Part shown: positions 1 to 5,307 of the stretch, one piece after another
Layout of the letters: the number at the start of each line of letters is the position of its first letter
Numbering within the stretch: the stretch's first letter is position 1
Origin: JBMYQA01 sp049600855
GTDB lineage: Bacteria > Bacteroidota > Bacteroidia > Cytophagales > Flammeovirgaceae
Direction of reading: 5' to 3'
DNA: 6,228 nucleotides
NCBI GenBank assembly: GCA_049600855.1
Contig: JBMYQA010000334.1
Span: 1-6,228 of the forward strand
Notes under the pieces: generated by a model
Told to the model about the DNA's origin: nothing
Seen by the model: only the letters and a program-made list of their open reading frames with translations
The model's database searches: none
Position numbers and translations under genes: made by a program

Positions 1-1
1 T

Positions 2-1018
2 GGAGCCTTAGAGCATTCTTATTGTTCCTTCTATTTTCTGCCAGAATACGATGATTATAACCAGTTAAAAGAAATCATCAGTAGTGTAGCCGCCCATGAG
101 TTTTTACATATTCTTACCCCACTGAATATTCACAGCAAAGAAATTGAAAATTTCGACTTTCGAAACCCTAAAATGTCGAAACACTTGTGGCTGTATGAAG
201 GCGTTACCGAATACTTTTCATACCTCATTCAGATTCAATCAGGTTTAATGGATTATTCCACTTTTTTGGACGAGTGGCGTGGAAAAATCGTGAGCGATTT
301 AGCCTATAAGCCCATTTCTTTTACCGTAATGAGCGAACGCATTGTAGAACCCAAATACCAGAAAATGTATTTGAATGTTTATGCCAAAGGCGCGCTCATC
401 GGACTGATGCTCGATCTTCGTTTAAATGAATTAAGTGGAGGGAAACAAAGCCTAAAATCGGTAATGATGGCACTTTCCCAAAAATATGGCCCATCTAAGC
501 CCTTTGATGATGATCAATTTATTCAGGAAATTACGGCAATGACTTATCCAGAAATTGGCACTTTTTTTCAAAAGTATGTTATTGGAGATGCGCCATTACC
601 TTATAAAGAGTATCTTGAAAAGATAGGCTGGGAATACTTGCCAGAAGCCAATGTAAAGGTGTATAACTATGGAAAAGTCGCGATTGGTTATGATCCAGAG
701 CTGGAGATTTTTTACGTGCGTTATGCCAAAGAAAATGTGTTTGGCCTTCGTGAAGATGATATTTTGAAAAAAGTTAACGGGCAAACCTTGACCCTGGCCA
801 ATGCAGAACGTTTGCTCATCGACTTTCAAAATGCCGAATCTCCAGCAGAAATCACCATTCACTTTCAACGCAGCGACACCGATATGGAAGTTTCCGCCAA
901 GCCCCAAGTGCTGCTTCAAAAGCAAAAGCACGTGTTACGGGAAATTCCCAATATTAGCGTCAATCAAACCCAACTTCGAGTAATGTTGTTTGGGTTGAAT
1001 GCTTTTCCTAAACAGTAA
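2..1018 (+). CDS. M61-family metallopeptidase with C-terminal PDZ-like domain (5' end outside window)
   Basis: The frame is open to the left edge, so the ATG at 173 is internal and 57 more codons are visible upstream; the true start is outside. Visible residues (338) begin with GALEH, like the M61 substrate-binding motif. Next comes the zinc motif HEFLH (residues 32-36, nt 95-109), then LWLYEG with the probable third zinc ligand Glu66 (nt 197-199). The segment NVYAKGALIGLMLD and FFQKYV-GDAPLPY further on are also typical of M61 (glycyl aminopeptidase-like) enzymes. Roughly residues 218-300 resemble a PDZ domain (GLREDDILKKVNGQ, then a final strand pair). Family members are zinc peptidases, usually exported; the signal region is not visible here, so location is inferred. 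All catalytic residues that can be seen are intact. The gene converges on the 84-residue gene on the other strand. The family call is firm; the substrate is unknown. Confidence 0.9.
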   Translation, partial: GALEHSYCSFYFLPEYDDYNQLKEIISSVAAHEFLHILTPLNIHSKEIENFDFRNPKMSKHLWLYEGVTEYFSYLIQIQSGLMDYSTFLDEWRGKIVSDLAYKPISFTVMSERIVEPKYQKMYLNVYAKGALIGLMLDLRLNELSGGKQSLKSVMMALSQKYGPSKPFDDDQFIQEITAMTYPEIGTFFQKYVIGDAPLPYKEYLEKIGWEYLPEANVKVYNYGKVAIGYDPELEIFYVRYAKENVFGLREDDILKKVNGQTLTLANAERLLIDFQNAESPAEITIHFQRSDTDMEVSAKPQVLLQKQKHVLREIPNISVNQTQLRVMLFGLNAFPKQ

Positions 1019-1092
1019 AAAAGGAAGGTACTATCGATAAACTACTTAACCATTCGCAAGTCTTTTGCCACAAATTTAGCTACGAGTAGCAA

Positions 1093-1121
1093 GCGCTCTG
1101 CAAGTTTATCTTGCGGCTCGC
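1093..1121. repeat. Imperfect hairpin in convergent intergenic gap
   Basis: The arms CTGCAAG (1098-1104) and CTTGCGG (1110-1116) pair with one G-T wobble around a TTTAT loop. After a 2x2 internal loop, GCG (1093-1095) pairs with CGC (1119-1121). There is no T-run on either side, so it does not look like an intrinsic terminator. It sits in the 264-bp gap between the M61 gene and the convergent small gene. It may be part of a larger structured or eroded repeat; function unknown. Confidence 0.35.
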
Positions 1122-1124
1122 AGT

Positions 1125-1146
1125 CAACTAAGCTTGGCTTTAGTTG
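1125..1146. repeat. Short inverted repeat (CAACTAAGC / GCTTTAGTTG)
   Basis: CAACTAAGC (1125-1133) pairs with GCTTTAGTTG (1137-1146) around a TTG loop, with one bulged T. It lies just left of the strong terminator hairpin in the same gap. No T-run follows on either strand. It may contribute to 3'-end structure of one of the two convergent transcripts. Confidence 0.35.
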
Positions 1147-1158
1147 TAACAAAAGCGC

Positions 1159-1198
1159 AAACAAAAACCTTCTTCAACTTAGGTACTGAAGAAGGTTT
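1159..1198 (-). terminator. Intrinsic terminator, probably for the 84-residue gene; may act on both strands
   Basis: A perfect 12-bp stem joins AAACCTTCTTCA (1165-1176) and TGAAGAAGGTTT (1187-1198) around a 10-nt loop. On the - strand the stem runs straight into TTTTTGTTT (the last stem T's plus 1164-1159), the classic U-tract. It lies about 85 nt past the stop of the - strand gene at 1283. On the + strand the stem ends in TTT but is then followed by GGAAAA, so termination of the M61 transcript there would be weaker. Confidence 0.8.
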
Positions 1199-1282
1199 GG
1201 AAAAATGCTTTAAACTTTTTAGCTCAACACCTTCATATTCAATAAAATAGATACAAGAATCTAATTCAACCAGTAATTCAAT

Positions 1283-1537
1283 TTATTGTTTTGGTATTTG
1301 TTCATTAGCAATTTTAATAATCTGAGCTTTTTGTTGGGTTTCATTCCCTTGAAAACTACTCCCTAAAGATGCGATGACATGCCCTTGCAGTACCCCTTTT
1401 CCATCTACTACCTCAAACTTCCATTGCACATTGTCCCCTCCCTCACTTACACAATTGTGAAGGTACTTTGCATTACCTACGCGCTTATCTCCTTTGTAAC
1501 AACCTTGCTCTACTACTTTACCTAACTTTAATGCCAT
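1283..1537 (-). CDS. Small hypothetical protein, 84 residues
   Basis: I do not recognise a family. The product is soluble-looking, with no signal peptide or membrane segment. It appears rich in beta-strand in the first 60 residues (VQWKFEVVDGKGVL, HVIASLG), with a probable helix near the C-terminus (ETQQKAQIIKIANEQI). It has two cysteines, Cys13 and Cys29. ATG at 1537 is the only plausible start: the in-frame sequence upstream reaches a TGA with no other ATG. No Shine-Dalgarno is seen; the leader is AT-rich, as is normal for Bacteroidota. Support for a real gene comes from the strong terminator downstream on the same strand and an intergenic leader of about 110 bp. It follows the DUF2892 gene in the same direction but is probably a separate unit because of that gap. 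Function unknown. Confidence 0.6.
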   Translation of the reverse strand: MALKLGKVVEQGCYKGDKRVGNAKYLHNCVSEGGDNVQWKFEVVDGKGVLQGHVIASLGSSFQGNETQQKAQIIKIANEQIPKQ

Positions 1538-1596
1538 AATAATTAAATTTACATTGACTAAATAATTTACAATTCACGTCAAGGTAAAAATTTAGC

Positions 1597-1608
1597 TGAC
1601 TCAAGTCA
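1597..1608. promoter_or_regulatory. Inverted repeat TGACT-N2-AGTCA upstream of the 84-residue gene
   Basis: TGACTCAAGTCA has perfect 5-bp arms around CA, about 60 bp upstream of the start at 1537. A TAAATTTT element (- strand, 1594-1587), one base off the Bacteroidota -7 consensus, lies just downstream. It could be an operator. On the - strand the same bases form a weak 4-bp hairpin (TGAC-TTGA-GTCA) followed by GCTAAATTTTT, so it could instead be a weak terminator for the DUF2892 gene. The two readings cannot be separated from sequence alone. Confidence 0.3.
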
Positions 1609-1647
1609 AGACATTTTTGTAAACTTTGTGCTAGCGACTTTAGCGAG

Positions 1648-1899
1648 TTACCGTTCACAATTATGAACCGTTTCACGTTCATCCTTTATGCCCAGCTTAA
1701 CCAAAATATCATTCATTAAGCACCAATTTGTGAGGGATGATTGAAACAAGTTTACTCCGACAAAAGCAGTAAACCACAGCCAATTCTGATGGACATAAAT
1801 AGACAGTAATATGCTCGTCATGATAAAAAAACCTGCAATCGCATGAATAATTCGAGTTCTCATTTTTTTATAGGTTTCCAATTGAACACGCCTGAACAT
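1648..1899 (-). CDS. DUF2892 / YgaP-like small membrane protein, 83 residues
   Basis: The pattern is a basic N-terminus, then a hydrophobic helix (about residues 18-36, ending LLSIYV), then a second helix (about 40-58, WLWFTAFVGVNLFQSSLT). A conserved-type Cys60 and NDILVKLGI follow. This matches the DUF2892 family (YgaP-like transmembrane domain), in which a short two-helix unit ends with a Cys-containing motif and a KLG segment. These proteins sit in the inner membrane and are often near rhodanese or sulfur-handling genes, but none is visible here and the biochemical role is not known. ATG at 1899 (MFRR) gives the usual family length; an internal Met13 at 1863 is possible but would leave a very short N-terminal tail. 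It lies 173 bp downstream of the cytochrome lipoprotein gene in the same direction. Confidence 0.78.
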   Translation of the reverse strand: MFRRVQLETYKKMRTRIIHAIAGFFIMTSILLSIYVHQNWLWFTAFVGVNLFQSSLTNWCLMNDILVKLGIKDERETVHNCER

Positions 1900-1977
1900 C
1901 TTAATGTCTAATGAACTAAGCGCGTTGTAGTAATTAAAAATTATCTGAAAAGACTTTCGAAGGCATCAAAGGCTCAA

Positions 1978-1995
1978 CTCAAGACTAGGCTTGAG
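1978..1995 (-). repeat. Inverted repeat CTCAAG / CTTGAG
   Basis: CTCAAG (1978-1983) and CTTGAG (1990-1995) form a perfect 6-bp stem around a 6-nt loop. It is about 80 nt downstream of the cytochrome gene stop and about 80 nt upstream of the DUF2892 start. On the - strand it is followed only by TTGAGCCTTTG, so any terminator function would be weak. Confidence 0.35.
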
Positions 1996-2008
1996 GCACA
2001 ACCCAGAT

Positions 2009-2047
2009 CATGGTTCAATTGATGAGTACTTGTGTACCCACACCATG
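2009..2047 (-). repeat. Nested inverted repeats downstream of the cytochrome gene
   Basis: The outer arms CATGGT (2009-2014) and ACCATG (2042-2047) enclose an 8-bp palindrome TCAATTGA (2015-2022) and an inner hairpin GTAC-TTGT-GTAC (2026-2037). It begins 26 nt past the stop at 2073. No U-run follows on the - strand, so it is not a standard intrinsic terminator. It may protect the 3' end of the message or be a protein-binding site for the DUF2892 promoter region. Confidence 0.35.
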
Positions 2048-2072
2048 AATTTCGCATATCATGTAAAATACC

Positions 2073-3038
2073 TTAATCTCTTTTAAGACTTTTAGGCATC
2101 TTCACTACCCAAATACCCCGCAATTGATTCACATCATAACCGATGGCTTTATCTTTGGGATACAACTCATTTATCTTTGACAAGGTAGTTGCTTTCAAGG
2201 TTTCATTGGCTTTCCCATGACATTGCAAACACATCTGATTGGTCATAATCGGGTAATACCCCACTACCTCTTTCGTCCCTTCGACCAACAAAGGTTCAGG
2301 CTTTTTACCCTCGTTAATGCGTTGTTTTTGTGTTTTGATATAGGCAAGCTCTTCTTTATTCGCTTGATTACTTGGATTGCGGTTGTTGTCAGAAACGCGC
2401 TTAATGTCAACACCAAGATGCTGTTGCATACTGTCTGTCAGCGGTAAAGCTCGTTCATTGCAAAAAGCAAGCGCACCTGCTGTACCTTTCGCTTTTAGGG
2501 CAGTCATTAAGTTTTTTCCTAGCACAGCTTTAGTTGCCATCGCATACTCCATACCTTGCTCCTTGTACGATTTATCCTTGCTCATCTCTGCGCCAGGTTT
2601 TCCAGATAAGTGCCAACCAGATTTTTCAATATCTGTATGATACAAATAAGTGGTAACAGCCTTTACTTGCGCATCTGTCAGGCTCATTTTAGGCATTAAC
2701 CCAAAACGTTCCACCGCATGACGCATCTTAGCCTGTTTTTCTGATGGGTTACTCAAAAAGAGCTTCATCGCAGCATGAAATGGAGGATACTTCATACCAT
2801 CTTGCATATAATGTTGCTTAATTGCATGAAAAGGCGGCGCAATCCTGTTATTCCCTGTAGCCTCAGGCGAATGACAAGCAAAACACTGTGTTTTCATAAT
2901 CTGCAAACCCTCGGCTAGTAATTCCTGATTGATGTTAGCGTTTACAATTACCTCGCTTTCCTTCTCTGCTGATTGAGAACAAGCTAACAAGGTAAAAAAT
3001 AAAACAGTTTGGAGCGACAGAAAGTATATAATCCTCAT
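2073..3038 (-). CDS. Cytochrome c lipoprotein with Tll0287-like (DUF3365) heme domain, 321 residues
   Basis: The N-terminus is a lipoprotein signal with lipobox LLAC, so Cys20 is the probable lipidated residue; the mature protein would be anchored in the envelope. Domain 1 (about residues 35-140) is a class-I-like cytochrome c with heme motif CFACH (52-56) and GLMPKM (113-118), which can supply the Met ligand, followed by the usual C-terminal helix (LTDAQVKAVTTYLY). Domain 2 (about 160-316) matches Tll0287-like/DUF3365: ALAFCNERA (Cys193), RVSDNNRNPSNQAN, then heme motif CLQCH (270-274) and GDIRG-like QLRGIW. In the cyanobacterial Tll0287 structure, as I recall it, a Cys ligates the heme iron, so Cys193 is a candidate axial ligand. 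Such proteins are thought to act in electron transfer or redox sensing; the partner is not known. The start is set by the signal peptide. Upstream lie a -7 box and a Crp-type site. Confidence 0.88.
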   Translation of the reverse strand: MRIIYFLSLQTVLFFTLLACSQSAEKESEVIVNANINQELLAEGLQIMKTQCFACHSPEATGNNRIAPPFHAIKQHYMQDGMKYPPFHAAMKLFLSNPSEKQAKMRHAVERFGLMPKMSLTDAQVKAVTTYLYHTDIEKSGWHLSGKPGAEMSKDKSYKEQGMEYAMATKAVLGKNLMTALKAKGTAGALAFCNERALPLTDSMQQHLGVDIKRVSDNNRNPSNQANKEELAYIKTQKQRINEGKKPEPLLVEGTKEVVGYYPIMTNQMCLQCHGKANETLKATTLSKINELYPKDKAIGYDVNQLRGIWVVKMPKSLKRD

Positions 3039-3113
3039 ATTCAGTCAGTTGAACGTGTAGCATTCACCTTAAACAGTCTTCTAAGATGTAGATTCGTAAT
3101 GCTTACACCTCAT

Positions 3114-3131
3114 CTTACTTGCTTAAGTAAG
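3114..3131 (-). promoter_or_regulatory. 5'-leader hairpin of the cytochrome gene
   Basis: CTTACTT (3114-3120) and AAGTAAG (3125-3131) form a perfect 7-bp stem with a 4-nt loop. It starts at, or within a few bases of, the transcription start predicted from the -7 box at 3144-3137, so the mRNA would begin with this hairpin. Terminal hairpins of this kind can protect an mRNA 5' end. On the + strand the stem is followed by TTTTTC and so also resembles a terminator, but no + strand gene needs one here. Further short stems follow in the leader (GTAA-TGC-TTAC, 3096-3106; AAGATG/CATCTT, 3083-3088 with 3111-3116). Confidence 0.45.
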
Positions 3132-3136
3132 TTTTT

Positions 3137-3144
3137 CAAAGCTA
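3137..3144 (-). promoter_or_regulatory. Predicted -7 box (TAGCTTTG) for the cytochrome gene
   Basis: On the - strand this is an exact match to the Bacteroidota consensus TAnnTTTG. It gives a leader of about 95 nt to the ATG at 3038. No TTTG-like -33 box is seen at the expected distance upstream, which suggests help from an activator; a Crp-type palindrome lies at the right place. Confidence 0.5.
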
Positions 3145-3165
3145 AACACGGCATCTGAATTTGTA

Positions 3166-3181
3166 TGTGATGAAGCTCACA
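3166..3181. promoter_or_regulatory. Crp/Fnr-family operator TGTGA-N6-TCACA
   Basis: TGTGATGAAGCTCACA matches both half-sites of the classical Crp-type palindrome exactly. Its centre (3173.5) is about 33 bp upstream of the centre of the -7 box, so about 40 bp upstream of the predicted start. That is the spacing of class II activation, where the activator overlaps the -35 region. The target would be the cytochrome lipoprotein gene. The regulator is not in this window, and Bacteroidota carry several Crp/Fnr-family proteins, so which one binds is open. Confidence 0.5.
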
Positions 3182-3228
3182 CTACTCAGATTATTTTCTT
3201 GAATAGCTTGGTTAGAATTTTCTGAGGC

Positions 3229-3257
3229 AAATAAAAAAGGCTAGCATTACGCTAACC
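3229..3257 (-). terminator. Intrinsic terminator of bipA
   Basis: On the - strand GGTTAGC (3257-3251) pairs with GCTAGCC (3245-3239) around a 5-nt loop, 7 bp with one G-U wobble, followed at once by TTTTTTATTT (3238-3229). The mismatch on the + strand becomes a wobble on the - strand, which fits the direction of bipA. It lies about 95 nt past the bipA stop and upstream of the cytochrome promoter, so it separates the two units. Confidence 0.85.
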
Positions 3258-3277
3258 TCTTTTCCATTTCTTAGAAA

Positions 3278-3341
3278 GAACTTGTCTAACATTCATTTCT
3301 TTCGGCTAGGGTAGTCCCGCTCCAAAAGGTTAGGCAAGTTC
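3278..3341. repeat. Long inverted repeat in the bipA 3' region
   Basis: The arms at 3278-3290 (GAACTTGTCTAAC) and 3329-3341 (GTTAGGCAAGTTC) are complementary at 12 of 13 positions; the odd pair is T-G on the + strand and C-A in - strand RNA. The 38-nt interior can form a further stem (CTTTCGG at 3299-3305 with CCG and AAAG across a bulge) or a small GGG-TAGT-CCC hairpin. It begins 11 nt past the bipA stop and precedes the terminator. Function is unknown; it may be 3'-UTR structure. Confidence 0.55.
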
Positions 3342-3351
3342 AAAATTATGC

Positions 3352-5163
3352 TTATGCCAAAGCAGCATTCGCAGCTCTTTTACGTTCATGCTCTTGCAGT
3401 AAAATCTTACGCATCCGAATGCTTTCTGGAGTTACTTCAACGTATTCGTCTTTTTGTATGTACTCCATCGCTTCTTCTAAAGAGAAGATGATTGGAGGGG
3501 CAATTTTAGCTTTGTCGTCTGCACCTGCCGAACGAACGTTGCTGAGTTTTTTCGATTTGGTGACATTAATCGACAAGTCGTTCGATCGGATGTGTTCGCC
3601 TACTACTTGTCCCATGTACACTTCTTCGCCAGGCTTAATGAAGAATTTACCACGGTCTTGTAATTTATCAATCGCATAGGCAAAAGAGGCACCTGATTCA
3701 TGGGCAATCAAAGCGCCATTGCTTCTTGCGGGAATTTCACCACGATAGGGCGCATATTTTGTAAAACGGTGCGCCATAATCGCTTCTCCTGCGGTCGCAT
3801 TCAAAATATTGTTTCGCAAACCAATCAAGCCACGAGAAGGAATTTCGAACTCAATGTGTGTTAAGTCGCCTTTTGGCTCCATCACTTTCAGTTCCCCTTT
3901 CTTTTGCGTCACCAATTCAATGACCTTACCTGAAGAAGTTTCAGGCGTATCCACCGTTAATAATTCAATTGGTTCACATTTCTCTCCATCAATTTCTTTA
4001 ATAATCACCCTTGGTTGCCCCAATTGCAATTCATAACCTTCGCGACGCATGGTTTCTACCAATACAGACAAGTGAAGAATACCACGGCCATACACGATGT
4101 AGGAATCAGGCGATTCGGTTTCCTCCACTTTTAGGGCAAGGTTTTTCTCTGTTTCTTTATACAAACGATCGCGCAAATGTCTTGATGTTACGTATTTCCC
4201 TTCTTTGCCAAAGAATGGCGAGTTGTTTACAGTAAACAACATGCTCATGGTTGGCTCATCAATGGCAATGGGAGGAAGTGCCTCTGGGTTTTCCAAATCG
4301 GCTACGGTATCTCCAATATCGAAGCCTTCAATACCAGTAAGGGCACATAAGTCACCGCTGAACACCTCATCGGCTTTTGCCTTGCCTAAGCCTTCAAATA
4401 CAAATACCTCTTTTACTTTAGATTTTACCTGTGTACCATCGCGTTTCACTAAAGTAACTTGCTGGTTATTCTTGATACTTCCGCGAATTACACGGCCAAT
4501 CGCAATACGACCGATGTACGAAGAATAGTCAATGGTAGTGATTTGCATCTGCGTAGTTCCTTCATTCTTTTTAGGCGCGGGAATCACTTCAATGATTTTA
4601 TCAATCAGTGGTGTAACGGTGTCGGTTGGCTTTTGCCAATCGTCTGACATCCAGCCATTTTTTGCAGAACCAAAAATCGTTGGAAAGTCCAATTGATCTT
4701 CTGTGGCATCCAAATTGAACATCAATTCAAACACATCCTCTTGCACCTCATCAGGACGGCAATTTTGCTTGTCCACTTTGTTGATCACCACAATGGGTTT
4801 CAATCCCAATTCAATGGCCTTAGAAAGCACATAGCGAGTTTGAGGCATGGGCCCTTCAAAGGCATCCACTAATAACAATACCCCATCTGCCATATTTAAT
4901 ACTCGTTCTACTTCACCGCCAAAGTCTGCGTGTCCTGGAGTATCAATAATATTGATTTTTGTGCCCTTATAGTTCACTGAAACGTTTTTAGACAAGATCG
5001 TAATTCCACGCTCACGCTCCAAGTCATTATTATCAAGCACCAATTCTTTTTTCTCTTCATGATCCTCGAATAGTTTACATTCATAAAGGATCTTATCCAC
5101 TAATGTGGTCTTGCCGTGATCTACGTGGGCAATGATTGCCACATTCCTGATGGGTTGTTCCAT
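3352..5163 (-). CDS. bipA (typA): Ribosome-associated GTPase BipA/TypA, 603 residues
   Basis: This is a translational GTPase that binds the 70S ribosome and, in studied bacteria, helps large-subunit assembly and growth under stress or cold. The G motifs are complete: P-loop AHVDHGKT (12-19), switch I RERGITI (50-56), DTPGH (74-78), NKVD (128-131) and SAK (166-168). After the GTPase domain come an EF-Tu-like beta-barrel (about 205-295), an EF-G III-like domain (about 303-382), an EF-G V-like domain (about 395-475) and the BipA-specific C-terminal domain (about 480-603; SNGALIAHESG, GQVVGEH, NVTKSKKLSNVRSAG). The length is normal (E. coli protein about 607). The start is fixed by the family N-terminus (IRNVAIIAHVDHGK). 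The leader has a -7 box and an A-rich stretch but no Shine-Dalgarno. It is preceded by the beta-barrel gene in the same direction across a 144-bp gap and followed by a clear terminator, so it is probably monocistronic. No anomaly was seen. Confidence 0.97.
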   Translation of the reverse strand: MEQPIRNVAIIAHVDHGKTTLVDKILYECKLFEDHEEKKELVLDNNDLERERGITILSKNVSVNYKGTKINIIDTPGHADFGGEVERVLNMADGVLLLVDAFEGPMPQTRYVLSKAIELGLKPIVVINKVDKQNCRPDEVQEDVFELMFNLDATEDQLDFPTIFGSAKNGWMSDDWQKPTDTVTPLIDKIIEVIPAPKKNEGTTQMQITTIDYSSYIGRIAIGRVIRGSIKNNQQVTLVKRDGTQVKSKVKEVFVFEGLGKAKADEVFSGDLCALTGIEGFDIGDTVADLENPEALPPIAIDEPTMSMLFTVNNSPFFGKEGKYVTSRHLRDRLYKETEKNLALKVEETESPDSYIVYGRGILHLSVLVETMRREGYELQLGQPRVIIKEIDGEKCEPIELLTVDTPETSSGKVIELVTQKKGELKVMEPKGDLTHIEFEIPSRGLIGLRNNILNATAGEAIMAHRFTKYAPYRGEIPARSNGALIAHESGASFAYAIDKLQDRGKFFIKPGEEVYMGQVVGEHIRSNDLSINVTKSKKLSNVRSAGADDKAKIAPPIIFSLEEAMEYIQKDEYVEVTPESIRMRKILLQEHERKRAANAALA

Positions 5164-5196
5164 GCTCTGCTATTTTGCTTTATTTTTTAGAAGGTG

Positions 5197-5204
5197 CAAA
5201 ATTA
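5197..5204 (-). promoter_or_regulatory. Predicted -7 box (TAATTTTG) for bipA
   Basis: On the - strand this is an exact match to TAnnTTTG, placed 34 bp upstream of the bipA ATG, giving a leader of roughly 25-30 nt. The -33 element is weak: TATTTTC at 5225-5219 is the nearest T-rich candidate. The short A-rich leader suits a constitutively expressed housekeeping gene. Confidence 0.5.
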
Positions 5205-5263
5205 AAAAATTGAAGCGAGAAAATAGTTCATCAAGTCAAGTAATTCGTAAACCCCTTCAAATC

Positions 5264-5282
5264 TTCATGTAGAATTCATGTA
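5264..5282. repeat. Direct repeat TTCATGTA x2
   Basis: TTCATGTA occurs at 5264-5271 and 5275-5282, a period of 11 bp or about one helical turn. It lies in the gap between the beta-barrel gene stop and bipA, about 60-75 bp upstream of the bipA -7 box. Two half-sites on one face of the helix could bind a regulator, but chance is a fair alternative in AT-rich DNA. Confidence 0.3.
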
Positions 5283-5307
5283 ACAAACGCTTGAATTAAT
5301 GCCAAAA

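Noticed and set aside
173..175. ATG at 173 as the start of the peptidase gene
   Set aside because: The frame stays open to the left edge and the zinc-binding HEFLH motif (95-109) lies upstream of this ATG, so it is an internal methionine.
596..931. 111-residue open frame on the - strand inside the peptidase gene
   Set aside because: It is antisense to a gene with clear family motifs and has no recognisable features of its own.
1601..1610. TCAAGTCAAG shared with 5231-5240 as a common operator
   Set aside because: The 10-mer is identical at both places, but its distance to the nearest -7-like element differs (about 7 versus 27 bp) and no third copy was noticed. Chance is likely.
1861..1863. 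Internal ATG (MRTRIIH) as the start of the DUF2892 gene
   Set aside because: The ATG at 1899 gives a normal family length and an MF-type start; the internal one would shorten the protein without better start signals.
2217..2640. Open frames on the + strand inside the cytochrome gene
   Set aside because: They are antisense shadows of a confidently assigned gene, with low-complexity or implausible translations.
3114..3136. + strand intrinsic terminator (hairpin plus TTTTTC)
   Set aside because: No + strand gene lies upstream of it in the window; the hairpin is better explained as the 5' leader of the - strand cytochrome gene.
3419..4647. Several + strand open frames inside bipA
   Set aside because: They are antisense to a highly conserved full-length gene, with no start signals or family resemblance.
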